Positions 46,828 to 58,403 of a DNA stretch of 64,000 nucleotides are shown here, piece after piece. Source of the DNA: Halomonas saccharevitans (GTDB taxonomy: Bacteria; Pseudomonadota; Gammaproteobacteria; Pseudomonadales; Halomonadaceae); assembly GCF_900116405.1 (NCBI RefSeq), contig NZ_FPAQ01000015.1:20048-84047 (forward strand), read 5' to 3'. Position numbers and translations under genes: made by a program. The notes under the pieces were generated by a model that saw only the letters and a program-made list of their open reading frames with translations, ran no database searches and was not told where the DNA came from. Every line of letters starts with the position of its first letter. Positions within the stretch are counted from its first letter, which is position 1.

Positions 46828-46932
46828 AGCTTGTTCCCTCCGCAGGCATCAACCTGATCAGGTTCAACGGGTTCGGCCGTACCGATCTCAGCCCCCGTGC
46901 ACGTCTCCATGAGCGTACCGGGGCTCCCCGAC
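46828..46932 (-). promoter_or_regulatory. TPP (THI-element) riboswitch
   Basis: On the minus strand the conserved thi-box elements appear in order: GGGGGCTGAGAT, then ACCCGTTGAACCTGATCAGG, then GATGCCTGCGGAGGGAACA. The closing stem is formed by GGGGAGC and its partner at the far end. It lies about 60 bases before thiO and should repress thiO-thiS-thiG when thiamine diphosphate is abundant. Confidence 0.93.
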
Positions 46933-46951
46933 AAGTCGTTACAACGTAACC

Positions 46952-46994
46952 AAAAATGCCCGGGCGCGCAATCGAGGGCGCGCCCGGGCATTTT
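46952..46994. terminator. Bidirectional terminator upstream of the thi operon
   Basis: ATGCCCGGGCGCGC (46,956-46,969) pairs perfectly with GCGCGCCCGGGCAT (46,978-46,991), with A-runs before and T-runs after. It would stop transcripts from the minus-strand 101-residue gene before the riboswitch. Confidence 0.88.
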
Positions 46995-47056
46995 CCAGGG
47001 CTGGTCTTCAGGTCTGGTCTTGAGGCTGGTCCCGATACGCTAGCCCGGCATCGGGC

Positions 47057-47362
47057 TCAGGCGCAGTCGGCGGCCCCTTCGCCGAACATGTCGAACAGCA
47101 GCTCGCGGCCGAGGCCGGTGAGCACCAGGCGCTGCTGGTCGTTCCAGGTGGCGGCCTGGCTGTTCTCGAGGATCGTCTGGCAGGGCGCCCAGTCGCTGGT
47201 GGCCGCTCCCAGGGTCTTCAGGGCCTGGCGATCGAGGCCGCGATGGCTGACGGTGACGGTCTCGAGCACATGGCCGTGGCGATAGAGCATGGCGGCCATG
47301 TGGGAGAGGCACTGACGCAGGCTGCGCTGCATGCCGCTGTGACTGGGGTGGGAATGATTCAT
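47057..47362 (-). CDS. Hypothetical protein (101 aa)
   Basis: I do not recognise this family. The protein has 101 residues, with a His/Ser-rich N-terminus (MNHSHPSHSGMQRS), a helical segment (LRQCLSHMAAMLYRHGHVLETVTVSHRGL), and C-terminal LTGLGRELLFDMFGEGAADCA. It has no signal peptide or membrane helix and contains three cysteines. A GGAG site (CAGGAGAT) precedes the ATG and a strong terminator follows, which supports a real single-gene unit. Confidence 0.65.
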   Translation of the reverse strand: MNHSHPSHSGMQRSLRQCLSHMAAMLYRHGHVLETVTVSHRGLDRQALKTLGAATSDWAPCQTILENSQAATWNDQQRLVLTGLGRELLFDMFGEGAADCA

Positions 47363-47460
47363 GCTGCCGCATCTCCTGAACGGGATTGCTGCGGCGCATT
47401 ATACATGCGACGAAGGTCGATGTCATACCAAGGTATAAGGTGGCCTCCGCCGCGTCTCCG

Positions 47461-48381
47461 TCAGCTGTCCACGTGTCCCAACAGCAGGAACTCGATCAGC
47501 GCCTTCTGAGCGTGCAGGCGGTTGCCCGCCTCCTGCCAGACCACGGCGCGCGGGTCGTCGAGCAGGGTCTCGCTGATCTCCTCGCCGCGGTGGGCGGGCA
47601 GGCAGTGGAGGAAGAGGGCGTCTTCCCGGGCGTGATCGAGCAGCGCCTCGGTGACCTGCAGGCCGGCGAAGTCCGCCTCGCGCTTGGCCTGCTCTTCTTC
47701 CTGGCCCATGGAGGCCCAGACGTCGGTGGTGATCAGGTCGGCGTCGGCCACGGCGGCATGCGGGTCGCGCACGATGCTGACCCGGTCGCCGGCGGCGTCG
47801 AGGATGTCCTGGCGGGGCTCATAGCCCTCGGGGCAGCAGATGCGCAGCCGGAAGTCGAACTGTCGGGCAGCGTTGATCCAGGAGTGGCACATGTTGTTGC
47901 CGTCCCCGATCCATACCGCAGTGCGATCCTTGACGCTGCCGCGCAGCTCGGTCCAGGTCATCACGTCGGCCAGCAGCTGGCAGGGGTGGTAGTCGTCGGT
48001 CAGGGCATTGATCACCGGCACCGAGCTTGCCGAGGCGAACTGCTCCAGGCCCTGGTGGGAGAAGGTGCGGATCATCACCGCATCGACCATCTCCGAGAGC
48101 ACGCGGGCGGTGTCGCCGATCGGCTCGCCGCGGCCGAGCTGGGTGTCGCGCGACGACAGAAACAGCGCGTGGCCGCCGAACTGCGCCATGGCGGTCTCGA
48201 AGGAGACCCGGGTGCGCGTCGAGGATTTCTCGAAGATCATCGCCAGGGTGCGGTTGGCGAAGGGGGTATAGGTGGGCCCGTGGGTCTTCAGGCCATTCTT
48301 GATCGAGATGGCGCGCTGGATCAGGTAGCGCAGCTCGTCCGGACTGAGATCGAGCAGGGTGAGGAAATGGCGGATGGCCAT
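47461..48381 (-). CDS. argF: Ornithine carbamoyltransferase
   Basis: The protein has 306 residues. The carbamoyl-phosphate motif [12 protein letters not shown], the ornithine-side [12 protein letters not shown], and the active-site [12 protein letters not shown] are present. It makes citrulline in arginine synthesis. argG, the next step, lies 1.4 kb away on the opposite strand. Confidence 0.96.
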   Translation of the reverse strand: MAIRHFLTLLDLSPDELRYLIQRAISIKNGLKTHGPTYTPFANRTLAMIFEKSSTRTRVSFETAMAQFGGHALFLSSRDTQLGRGEPIGDTARVLSEMVDAVMIRTFSHQGLEQFASASSVPVINALTDDYHPCQLLADVMTWTELRGSVKDRTAVWIGDGNNMCHSWINAARQFDFRLRICCPEGYEPRQDILDAAGDRVSIVRDPHAAVADADLITTDVWASMGQEEEQAKREADFAGLQVTEALLDHAREDALFLHCLPAHRGEEISETLLDDPRAVVWQEAGNRLHAQKALIEFLLLGHVDS

Positions 48382-48555
48382 GGGGTCGCTCCACGGGGAA
48401 AAACGACCATCCTAGCCAGCCCAGGGGGGATGCGCAACGCGCCCGGCATCAGTAGAATGGCTGCATCCACAAGGCCGACCCGCGCGGTCGGGTATTGCCC
48501 GAATCCCCCCGGGTCGCCCGGCAGGCGAGTCCAGTAAACGAGTAAGGGAGACGTC

Positions 48556-48906
48556 ATGAGCACTACCGTCGAGAACATTCAGCGCCAGATCGGCGAGAAC
48601 CCGATCCTGATCTACATGAAGGGCACGCCCCAGCTGCCGCAGTGCGGTTTCTCCGCACAGACCGTCCAGGCCCTGATGGCCTGCGGCGAGCGCTTCGCCT
48701 TCGTCAACGTGCTGGACAACCCGGACATCCGCGCCGAGCTGCCCAAGGTCGCCAACTGGCCGACCTTCCCGCAGCTGTGGGTCGAGGGCGAGCTCGTGGG
48801 CGGCTGCGACATCGTCGCCGAAATGCATCAGTCCGGCGAGCTGGAGACCCTGGTCAAGGCCGCGGCCGCGCGCGCCCAGGAAGGCGAGGGCGACGCCCAG
48901 GCCTGA
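48556..48906 (+). CDS. grxD: Monothiol glutaredoxin (Grx4/GrxD family)
   Basis: The protein has 116 residues. The monothiol active site CGFS is in LPQCGFSAQTVQAL, preceded by the glutathione-binding YMKGTPQ and followed by WPTFPQLWVEGELVGGCDIVAEM. These proteins carry [2Fe-2S] clusters and deliver them with BolA-type partners. It has an AGGGAGACGTC site before the ATG and its own terminator. Confidence 0.95.
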   Translation: MSTTVENIQRQIGENPILIYMKGTPQLPQCGFSAQTVQALMACGERFAFVNVLDNPDIRAELPKVANWPTFPQLWVEGELVGGCDIVAEMHQSGELETLVKAAAARAQEGEGDAQA

Positions 48907-48934
48907 GGGCCGCCTACGCGCCGCGCAGCATGAC

Positions 48935-48970
48935 AAAACCCCCGTCGGCCAGCGCCGGCGGGGGTTTTCG
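48935..48970. terminator. Bidirectional terminator between grxD and rnt
   Basis: AAAACCCCCG and CGGGGGTTTT flank an inner GC-rich hairpin (TCGGC/GCCGG). A-run and T-run sit on opposite sides, fitting two convergent genes. Confidence 0.85.
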
Positions 48971-48999
48971 TTGGTAGGCGTCTTGGGGCATACGGGCGT

Positions 49000-49665
49000 T
49001 CAGGCCTCTTCCATGCCCTGCTCGCGCTGCGCCAGGTCCCAGCCGCCCAGGTCCTTGTAGCGATTGACCATGGCGCAGAACAGCTCGGCGGTGCGCTCGG
49101 TATCGTAGCGGGCCGAGTGAGCGGCGCTGTTGTCGAACTCGATGCCGGCGGCGCGGCAGGCGCGGGCCAGCACGGTCTGGCCGTAGACCAGGCCGGCGAG
49201 CGACGCGGTATCGAAGCTCGAGAAGGGGTGGAAGGGATTGCGCTTGATGCCGCAGCGCGCCACCGCCGCGTTCAAAAAGCCGTGATCAAAGGCCGCGTTG
49301 TGGCCGACCAGCACGGCGCGGGTGCAGCCGTGGGACTTGATGGCCTTGCGCACCGGGCGGAAGATTTCGCCCAGCGCCTCGGCCTCGCTGATCGCGACCT
49401 GCTGGCGCAGCGGGTCATCGAGGCGGATGCCGGTGAAGTCCAGTGCCGACTGTTCCACGTTGGCCCCGGCGAAGGGCGTGACATGGTAGGCATAGGTGGC
49501 ATCGGGCAGCAGGTTGCCTTCCGGGTCCATGGTCAGGGTTACCGCGGCGATCTCCAGGATCGCATCGCCTTGCGCGTTGAAGCCGCCGGTTTCCAGGTCC
49601 ACCACCACGGGCAGGAAGCTGCGGAACCGCTGCGCCATGAGTTCGCGGGCCATCGCCTCGCTCAT
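49000..49665 (-). CDS. rnt: Ribonuclease T
   Basis: The protein has 221 residues and is a DEDDh exonuclease: [21 protein letters not shown] (Asp, Glu), [17 protein letters not shown] (Asp) and [14 protein letters not shown] (His, Asp). It trims the 3' ends of tRNA and other stable RNAs. The length and the basic patch region near [10 protein letters not shown] fit RNase T rather than other family members. Confidence 0.93.
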   Translation of the reverse strand: MSEAMARELMAQRFRSFLPVVVDLETGGFNAQGDAILEIAAVTLTMDPEGNLLPDATYAYHVTPFAGANVEQSALDFTGIRLDDPLRQQVAISEAEALGEIFRPVRKAIKSHGCTRAVLVGHNAAFDHGFLNAAVARCGIKRNPFHPFSSFDTASLAGLVYGQTVLARACRAAGIEFDNSAAHSARYDTERTAELFCAMVNRYKDLGGWDLAQREQGMEEA

Positions 49666-49812
49666 GCACCTCTCCTTGTCTGGGGCATCGTTTCTCTAGA
49701 CCGCGGCAGTCTACCAGCTTGGCCGCAGCGCGTCCCGTCGCCGGTGTTCGCTGGAGGCTCGTCGCGCTATAATCTCTTCCTTTCATGATCGTTAGCCAAA
49801 AGGAGCCTCAGC

Positions 49813-51033
<1,221 letters not shown>

Positions 51034-51041
51034 GCCACCCC

Positions 51042-51068
51042 GACGCCGGCCTCGTGCCGGCGTCTTTC
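51042..51068 (+). terminator. Terminator between argG and the HlyU-family gene
   Basis: GACGCCGGC-CTCGT-GCCGGCGTC is a perfect 9-bp stem followed by TTTCT. It is 8 bases beyond the argG stop. The next gene starts only 15 bases later, so this may be partial termination. Confidence 0.75.
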
Positions 51069-51082
51069 TGTCAGGAGGTTCC

Positions 51083-51397
51083 ATGCTGAAGAAGCTGCTG
51101 TCCGGCCTGTTCGGGGGCAACGAGGGCGAGCCCAAGGGCGCGCCCGCCGCCGAGCCGGTCGAATACAAGGGCTATCTGATCGTCTCCGAGCCCGCCGACA
51201 TGGGCGGCCAGTTTCGCGTCAGCGGCTGGATCCGCAAGCCGATCCCCTCGAGCGAGGAGCAGCCCGGCGAGATGCTCGAGCACCGCTTCGAGCGCTCCGA
51301 CATGGTGCCCGGCCGCGAGGCCTGCGACACCCTGATGGTCCGCAAGGCCGAGCGCTTCATCGACGAGGTCGGCGACGACATGTTCTCGCCGCGCTGA
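51083..51397 (+). CDS. HlyU-family protein
   Basis: The protein has 104 residues and matches the small HlyU-type family of proteobacteria: MLKKLLSGLFGG, then YKGYLIVSEPADMGGQFRVSGWIRK, LEHRFERSDMVPGREAC and a C-terminal KAERFIDEVGDDMF. The ATG at 51,083 follows AGGAGG. Despite the name, this family lacks an obvious DNA-binding domain and its role here is unknown. Confidence 0.8.
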   Translation: MLKKLLSGLFGGNEGEPKGAPAAEPVEYKGYLIVSEPADMGGQFRVSGWIRKPIPSSEEQPGEMLEHRFERSDMVPGREACDTLMVRKAERFIDEVGDDMFSPR

Positions 51398-51737
51398 GCG
51401 GCGCCCGCGGTGCCACACTAACGACGCTCCCGTCGACGGGGCGCGTCGTTCTCTCCTTGAAGTGCCCTCTCTTAAGGGCCTTAGAAAGTCCTTACTGAAG
51501 GCCGTCTTTAAACGCCTTCCTTAACCGCCCTCGGCTGTCATGGTCCCCGCGGCCATCGCCTCTCTGTCATGGCTTTTCTGTCATGGTCTTGTTGTCGCAG
51601 CTTTCCTGTCATAGTTGTCCTTTGATCGCCTGCCGGCCATCTCTTCCCTCCGCCTTGGCCTTTCGCCCAAGTGTGGCGAATGGATGCCCTCGTTAGACTC
51701 GAGGAACTGCCGATTCGTGACATGACACGGAGAGTCC
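51398..51737. other. Intergenic region with a hairpin and four CTGTCATGG-type repeats
   Basis: A terminator-like inverted repeat (AACGACGC/GCGTCGTT, about 51,420-51,450) follows the HlyU gene. Copies of CTGTCATGG at 51,535, 51,564 and 51,578 and CTGTCATAG at 51,606 lie irregularly spaced before the next gene. No gene is supported. Confidence 0.5.
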
Positions 51738-52868
51738 ATGCGCCTGTTGCACCGTTCCTCGTCCTGGCGGGCGCTCTTCGCCGGCGAGGCAGACCCCGAT
51801 CCCGCGGCCTGGCCTGCGCTGCTGGACCCGCTGCGCGGGGCACTCGAGCGCCTCGGCCCGCATCCCGACCTCGCCGCGGCCCATGCTTGGCAGGGTGAGC
51901 TCGTCTCCGCGCTCGACCGCCTCGATCTGCCCGCCGGGCGCATCAGCCAGCTGATCAGCGACCACAACGACTGGCTCTATCGGCGCGCCATCGAGCTCTC
52001 GCTTTCCGAGATGCGGGCCCAGGGCTGGGGAGCGCCGCCGGCGGCTTTCTGCGTGCTGGTGCTGGGTTCGGGCGCCCGCCACGAGAGCCTTTTGGCGCCG
52101 GATCAGGACAACGCCATGATCATCGCTGACTACCCCGACGCGCGGCATACCGAGATCGACGGCTACTTCCAGGCGCTGGGCGAGCGCTTCACCGCGCGGC
52201 TCGATGCGGCTGGCATTCCGCTCTGCAGGGGGCACGTCATGGCGCGCTTTCCGATGTGGCGCAAGCGGCTCTCGGAGTGGTGGGCGCAGCTGGAGATATG
52301 GACGGCGGAGCGGCGCATCAAGCGCGTGCAGCAGGCCAACATCCTGCTCGATTTCCGTCCGGTCTTCGGCGAGCCGACGCTGGCCGAGGGGTTGTCGGGG
52401 CAGGTGGCAAAGCGCCTGTCCGCCGCGCACCTCTTCCTCGACGAGATGGCAAGCCTGCTTGATGAGTTGCCCGTGGCCCTGGACCGTCTCGGCCGGCTGC
52501 GCGGCGACGATGAGGAGGCCCCCCACGATCGCGCCATCAACCTCAAGCGCCAGGGCGTGCTGCCGCTGGTAGGTGCGGTGCGCCTGCTGGCCCTTCGGCA
52601 CGGCGTCCGCCCACCGGATACCCGCGCGCGCCTGGTCGCGCTGGTGATGTGCGAGGCGCTCACCGCCGAGCAGGCCGAGGCGCTGACAGCGGCGCTTGAG
52701 CGGCTGCAGGGGCTGATTCTGGCGGAGCAGCGCCTGGCGCTGGCCGAGGGGCGCACGCCGGATGGCTGGGTGGACATCACCCGCCTGCGTGAGGATCAGC
52801 GCCTGCTGCTGCGCCACGATCTCCGCGGGATCCGTGCGCTGCTGCGTCGCGCCCGTCGGGCGGGCTGA
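51738..52868 (+). CDS. DUF294 nucleotidyltransferase-like protein (no CBS domains)
   Basis: The protein has 376 residues. The nucleotidyltransferase core is FCVLVLGSGARHESLLAPDQDNAMII, with the GS-x-D/E-x-D-x-D pattern, followed by the DUF294 C-terminal helical domain (IKRVQQANILLDFRPVFGEP to HDLRGIRALLRRAR). Relatives usually carry cyclic-nucleotide and CBS domains in front; here a short helical region replaces them. It is convergent with the symporter-kinase operon, an association common in acetate-signalling loci. The reaction is unknown; PII or PTS-type uridylyltransferase activity is only a guess. Confidence 0.8.
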   Translation: MRLLHRSSSWRALFAGEADPDPAAWPALLDPLRGALERLGPHPDLAAAHAWQGELVSALDRLDLPAGRISQLISDHNDWLYRRAIELSLSEMRAQGWGAPPAAFCVLVLGSGARHESLLAPDQDNAMIIADYPDARHTEIDGYFQALGERFTARLDAAGIPLCRGHVMARFPMWRKRLSEWWAQLEIWTAERRIKRVQQANILLDFRPVFGEPTLAEGLSGQVAKRLSAAHLFLDEMASLLDELPVALDRLGRLRGDDEEAPHDRAINLKRQGVLPLVGAVRLLALRHGVRPPDTRARLVALVMCEALTAEQAEALTAALERLQGLILAEQRLALAEGRTPDGWVDITRLREDQRLLLRHDLRGIRALLRRARRAG

Positions 52869-52921
52869 GTCGCCGGTTCACTCCTCGTCGTGCTCGCCGG
52901 CAGAGCCCTGATGCTCTTCGG

Positions 52922-55750
52922 CTAGGCCCCGTCAGGGCGGCCGCCGGGCTTCGATTCGGGCGTTTCATCGGCCTCTTCACCGGCCTCTTTACCGGCCTCT
53001 TTACCGAGAGAGGGGGCCTCGGCCGGCGCCTCGGGCAGCTCCATCACCAGGCAGGCGCCGCCCAGTCGGCTGGCCTCCTCGATCCACAACCGCCCGCCCA
53101 GGTGAGCGACGATGCCGCGGCTGATCGGCAGGCCGAGCCCGCTGCCGCGCGGGCGTCCGCGTGTCTCGCCGCTCTCCTGGTGCTGGATCTGGTGGAACTT
53201 CTCGAAGACCCGCTCGCGCTCGCCCTCGGCGATGCCGGGGCCGTTGTCCTCGACGGCGAGGCGATAGTGTTTCTTGTGGCGCGCCAGGCGCAGCAGCACG
53301 CGGGGATCATCGTCGGCGGCGAACTTGCCGGCGTTGTCGAGCAGGTTGATAGTCACCTGCTCGAGACGGTCGGCATCGCCGATCACCCAAGCGGTCTCGG
53401 GCGTGATCTCCACCTCTAGGGTGACGCCGCGGTCCTCCTGGAGGCGCTGCACTGCATCGACGCTCTGGCGCGTCAGCGCCACCAGGTCGAGGCGCTTGGG
53501 GTCAAGGGTCAGGCGGCCGCTCTCGAGCCTGGCCAGATCGAGGATCTCCTCGATCAGCCGTGACAGGCGCTGGCTCTCGCGCACCACCACATCGAGGAAG
53601 TGCTCGCGCTTCTCGTCGGGCAGCGCCTGGTTGTCGCGCAGGATCTCGGCGAAAGCGCGGATCGAGGTGAGTGGCGTGCGCAGCTCGTGGCTGACCATGG
53701 CCACGAACTCGTCCTTGAGCCGGTCGAGCTCGCGCAGCCGCTCATTGGCCGCGCGCAGCTCCTCGCTGGCGCGGGCCAGCTCGCTGGACTTCTGCTCGAG
53801 GCGGCGGTTCATCTCCAGCGTCTCGGAGGTGGTATCGAGGATGCGCAGGATCGATTCCAGGTCGGGCGCCTCGCCGCGTGCCACCGAGTCGATCAACACC
53901 CGGGCCGAGGCGCTGCCCAGCGACCCGGCCAGGGCCTGCTCGGCCCTGAGGGAGAGCGCCGCGGAGGCGGGCTGGTCGTCATCCTCTGTTTCGTCGGCCT
54001 CGCCGGCGGGATGGGCGAAGACCCGCCGGCTGGTGGCCTCGCCCAGGTAGCGGTCGAGCAGGGCGCGCAGCTCGCCGCGGGTGGTCTGACCCTGCCACAG
54101 CGAGGTCGGCACCAGGCCGGGGGGCATGGCCTCGGTGAACAGCGCCGCCTGGGTCTGCTCCAGTGCCGAGGGGCGGGTGAAGAGCGACACGCCCACCAGC
54201 AGGCCGACGTTGGCGACGAGGCTCCACAGCAGCGAATGGGTGTAGATGTCCCAGCCCTCGAGTCCGAACAGCGCATAGGGGCGCAGCCAGTCGATGCCCC
54301 AGGGCCCCTGGGCGAGGAAGCCCGGGTCCAGCCAGCCGGACTGGGCGAAGCCCGGGATCAGCAGGGTCCAGGCCCAGACCAGAAAGCCCGCGCTCATGCC
54401 CAACGCCGCGCCGCGACGCCGGGCGCCGCGCCAGTAGAGGCCGATCAGCAGCGCCGGGGCGAACTGGCTCGCCGCGGCGAAGGAGACCAGTCCGATGGTC
54501 ACCAGGCTGTAGGTCTCGCCGATCAGCGCATGATAGAGATAGCCGAGCAGCAGGATCAGCAGGATGCTGACGCGGCGGATACCCAGCAGCCAGCCGGCCA
54601 GTTCGCCCCGGGTGCTCAAGTGCAGGCGGTTCGAGCGCAGCAGCAGCGGCATCACCAGCTGGTTGCTGACCATGGTCGACAGGGCGATGGTCTCGACGAT
54701 CATCATGCCGGTGGCGGCCGAGAGGCCGCCGATGAAGACCAGCAGCGGCAGGGCCTCCAGGCCGGCGGAGAGCGGCAGGGTGAGCACGAAGCTGTCGGAG
54801 TCGCCGCCGCCCAGCAGCAGCCCGGCCAGGGCGATGGGGATCACGAACAGGTTGATCACCAGCAGGTAGAGCGGGAAGAGCCAGCCGGCCCGCTTGATAT
54901 GGCGCTCGTCGACGTTCTCGACCACCAGGACCTGGAACTGTCGGGGCAGGGTGAAGAAGGCGAGAAAGGCCAGCGCCAGCATGCCCACCCAGCCCAGCGC
55001 CCCGCCGGGCACCGCCTCCAGGCTCAGAAGCCGGGTGAGCTCGGCTCGCTCGCCTACCTGGGCGAAGAGGTCGGCGGGGCCGTTGAAAAGCACGAGCACG
55101 GTGAACACGCCCACCGCCAGGAAGGCCACCAGCTTGACCAGCGACTCGAAGGCGATGGCGGCGACCATGCCTTCGTGGCGTTCGCTGGCATCCAGGTGGC
55201 GGGTGCCGAAGAGGATGATGAAGACCGCCAGCACCAGCGCGACCCAGAACGACCGGTCGCTCCAGAATCGCTCATCGGCCAGGGGCAGGTCGGCGGCCTG
55301 GGGATAGTTGACCAGCACGGCATGGCTGACGGTGATCGCCTTGAGCTGCAGGGCGATGTAGGGGGTGATGCCGACCAGGGCGATCAGCGCGACCAGCGCA
55401 CCCAGGCTCGAACTCTTGCCGTAGCGGGCGCTGATGAAGTCGGCGATGGAGGTGATGCGCTGGGCGCTGGCGATGCGCACCATCTTGCCGATCACGAAGG
55501 GCGCCATCAGCATCGCCAGGGTCGGGCCCAGGTAGATCAGCAGGAAGCTGGGGCCGAACTGGGCCGCACGCCCGACGCTGCCGTAGAAGGTCCAGGCGGT
55601 GCAGTAGACCGCGATGGAGAGGGCATAGACGGTGGGGGAGCCGATCAGCGAACGGCCCAGCGCGGCACGCCGATCCCCCCAGGCCGCGATGAGAAAGAGC
55701 AGCGCCAGATAGCCGAAGGCGAGAACCACCACCACGAGCCCGCTGGTCAT
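52922..55750 (-). CDS. Sodium/solute symporter-histidine kinase fusion (CbrA/CrbS-like)
   Basis: The protein has 942 residues. The first about 500 residues form a sodium:solute symporter-like domain with about 13 membrane helices (starts VVVVLAFGYLALLFLIAAWGDRR). A linker and coiled coil follow, then a histidine kinase: VAMVSHELRTPLTSIRAFAEIL with His688, N-box LEQVTINLLDNAGKFA, and G-boxes VEDNGPGIAEGE and GSGLGLPISRGIVAHLGG. There is no receiver domain. Proteins of this type sense or gate small carbon or nitrogen sources. The cognate receiver may be the lone domain at 58,032. Confidence 0.9.
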   Translation of the reverse strand: MTSGLVVVVLAFGYLALLFLIAAWGDRRAALGRSLIGSPTVYALSIAVYCTAWTFYGSVGRAAQFGPSFLLIYLGPTLAMLMAPFVIGKMVRIASAQRITSIADFISARYGKSSSLGALVALIALVGITPYIALQLKAITVSHAVLVNYPQAADLPLADERFWSDRSFWVALVLAVFIILFGTRHLDASERHEGMVAAIAFESLVKLVAFLAVGVFTVLVLFNGPADLFAQVGERAELTRLLSLEAVPGGALGWVGMLALAFLAFFTLPRQFQVLVVENVDERHIKRAGWLFPLYLLVINLFVIPIALAGLLLGGGDSDSFVLTLPLSAGLEALPLLVFIGGLSAATGMMIVETIALSTMVSNQLVMPLLLRSNRLHLSTRGELAGWLLGIRRVSILLILLLGYLYHALIGETYSLVTIGLVSFAAASQFAPALLIGLYWRGARRRGAALGMSAGFLVWAWTLLIPGFAQSGWLDPGFLAQGPWGIDWLRPYALFGLEGWDIYTHSLLWSLVANVGLLVGVSLFTRPSALEQTQAALFTEAMPPGLVPTSLWQGQTTRGELRALLDRYLGEATSRRVFAHPAGEADETEDDDQPASAALSLRAEQALAGSLGSASARVLIDSVARGEAPDLESILRILDTTSETLEMNRRLEQKSSELARASEELRAANERLRELDRLKDEFVAMVSHELRTPLTSIRAFAEILRDNQALPDEKREHFLDVVVRESQRLSRLIEEILDLARLESGRLTLDPKRLDLVALTRQSVDAVQRLQEDRGVTLEVEITPETAWVIGDADRLEQVTINLLDNAGKFAADDDPRVLLRLARHKKHYRLAVEDNGPGIAEGERERVFEKFHQIQHQESGETRGRPRGSGLGLPISRGIVAHLGGRLWIEEASRLGGACLVMELPEAPAEAPSLGKEAGKEAGEEADETPESKPGGRPDGA

Positions 55751-55771
55751 CGCCTGTCCGTCCTCATCCCG

Positions 55772-55966
55772 TCAATCCTCATCCCGACGTTCCATCAGCC
55801 AGGCCATCAGGCCGATCACCGCGCCCCAGGCGAGGAAGACGTAGGGCACCAGCCGGCTGATGCCGTCCGCCGACGGCGCGGCGATCAGCACCAGTGGCGG
55901 CGAGAACAGCAGCGCCGCCAGCACGATCAGGGCGACCAGGCGCTCCTTGCGGCGAGGGGCGTTCAC
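55772..55966 (-). CDS. Small two-helix membrane protein
   Basis: The protein has 64 residues with two hydrophobic helices (LVALIVLAALLFSPPLVLIAA and LVPYVFLAWGAVIGLMAWLM) and charged ends (MNAPRRKER, ERRDED). It overlaps the exonuclease gene by four bases and lies 21 bases before the symporter-kinase, so it is part of the operon. Small membrane proteins often accompany symporters of this family; it may be an accessory subunit. Confidence 0.75.
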   Translation of the reverse strand: MNAPRRKERLVALIVLAALLFSPPLVLIAAPSADGISRLVPYVFLAWGAVIGLMAWLMERRDED

Positions 55967-58031
55967 GAGGCGTAGGCGTCCTCACGGTCGAGGGCGCTGG
56001 TCTGGAGGGCCAGCACCTGCTCCAGTGTCTCGATGCCCCGGGCCTCCAGTCGCGGCAGCAGCGCGAGCCACAGCTCCGCCGTGACCCGGGCATCGCCCAG
56101 GGCGGTATGGCGGGTGCCGGGCGGGAAGCTCAAGTCGTAGCGGTCGGCCAGGCTGTCCAGGTCGTGACCGTCGAGGCTCTCGTCCAGCGCCCGGGACAGC
56201 AGCAGGGTGTCGAGCACCGGCATGTCGAAGTCGACGCCGCCGCCGGGCGGCTGGATGGCCAGCAGGTCGAAGGCCGCGTTGTGGGCGAGTATCACCGCCT
56301 CGCCGATGTAGTCGCGAAAGCGCGGCAGGGCCACGGAGAGCGGCGGGGCGCCGGCGACGTCGTCATCGGTGATGCCGTGGATGGCCGTGCTGGCCGGTGG
56401 GATGGGGCGTTCGGGGTTGACCCGCAGGTCGAAGACGTCGCTGGCCAGCAGCCGGGCATTGACGATCCGGCAGGCCCCAATGCTCACCACGGTGTCGCCG
56501 CGGCGCAGCTCCAGGCCGGTGGTCTCGGTGTCGAAGGCGACCACGTCGAGGGTGCGCAGGGGGCGCGCCGCCAGCTCGGCATCCGGTGGCGGCATCTCGG
56601 CGATGCCGAAGTCGTGGAACTCCGGGCGCGGCGGGGTGCGCGGGCGGGGCGGGGCGACCCGGTCGGTCGCCGGCAGCGGCAGGCGCAGGCGGGCGTGTAT
56701 GCCGTCGCCGTCGGCGAGGCTCCAGGCATCGCTTCCGTGCTGGCGCAGCACGTCGGCGACCCGCGGCGCGAAGGGCAGAGCCTCCAGCCGCTCGCCGCGC
56801 CACGCTTCGAGCTGGGATTCGCCCAGCACGCCGCCGTGCCAGATCAGGTCCAGGTAGACCCGCCGATTGCCCAGGCAGACCTCGCCCTCGAGCTCCCGCC
56901 GACCGGCGTGGCTTGCCAGCCGCGGCAGCAGCGAGTCGAGCAGGGCCAGCAGCGCCGGCGCGTCGGCCTTGAGCCAGGCAGGCATGCCGATGGGGGTGAT
57001 CTGCGCGCCGCTCTGGCCATGGCGTGCGGCGAGCGACGACCAGAGGTCATTGGACCACAGCGGGACCAGCCGCTCGCCCTGGCGATGCATCTCCTCCATG
57101 ACCCGACCCATCTGCTCGAGCTGGCGAGCCAGCGCCCGGCCCTCCTCGTCAATCACCGCCTCCAGGCGCTGACCCAGCTCGCTGGTCGGCGATGCCGTGC
57201 GCACGCCGACCAGGGCGTCGGCGGCGCTGGAGAGGCTCGCGCTGTGGCGCCGCAGGGGTGGCAGCATCTCGGCGAGCTCCGCGCGGGCGCCCATCTCGCT
57301 GGACCAGGCCGCGGTGGTGTCGGTGAGGGTCAGCAGGGTCTCCTGGTGGCTGTGGGGAACGCGGCGCAGCACCGCGTGCAGCCACCGCTCGTCGCAGGGC
57401 ACCAGGATCTCCCGGGGCGCACCGTCGTCGGGCAGCTCGCCGAGGGCATCCTCGAGGCTCGTGATCGGCAGGAGGGCGTCGAGCCGCTTGCCGAGCCCGA
57501 GGCCAGGGTGGCCCTCGAAGAGCGTTTCGGCGGCCTGATTGAAGAGCAGCAGCCGGCGGTGGTGATCGCAGAGCAGCAGCGGGGTATCGAGCACCTGCAG
57601 CAGGGTCTCGAGCTCCTGGCGTACGCGAGTCGCACTGAGCGCCCCCTCGGCATGGGCGGTGGCTAGGCGCTCGCGATCGGCGCGCCAGGCCTCGCGAACG
57701 CGCATCAGGTCGGGGCCGAGGCCCTTGAGCCATCCCTCTGGCGGATAGTCCTGGCGGGCATCGGGCTTGGCCACCAGGCGGGCCAGCTGTACCTGCAGGT
57801 GGCGCAGCGGGGTGAATAGCTGGCGCTCCAGCAGCAGGCCGACCAGGAAGATGGTGCCGCCGCCGGAGAGGCAGCCGAGCCACAGCCAGACCCGCGCCAT
57901 GCCGGTGAGTCCGGCCAGGCCGTCGAGCCACAGGGCGAAGATGATGCCGCCGAAGACGCTGACGCCGCTGAGCAGCAGCCACAGGCCGATCAGCCGCTGG
58001 CGGCGGGGAAGGCTCTTGCTGCGCCGGGTCA

Positions 58032-58032
<1 letters not shown>
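55963..58032 (-). CDS. Membrane PAS-sensor fused to a DEDDh 3'-5' exonuclease
   Basis: The protein has 689 residues. Two membrane helices (about 13-35 and 43-65) and a HAMP/coiled-coil-like segment are followed by a PAS-like domain (VLDTPLLLCDHHRRLLLFNQAAETLF) and a long helical region. A C-terminal exonuclease of the DNA polymerase III epsilon type begins near residue 505: VVAFDTETTGLEL, ILAHNAAFDLLAI and RHTALGDARVTAE provide all DEDDh residues. No GHKL ATPase domain is seen. It is coupled on both sides, overlapping the receiver gene by one base and the small membrane gene by four. Confidence 0.82.
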
Positions 58033-58403
<371 letters not shown>

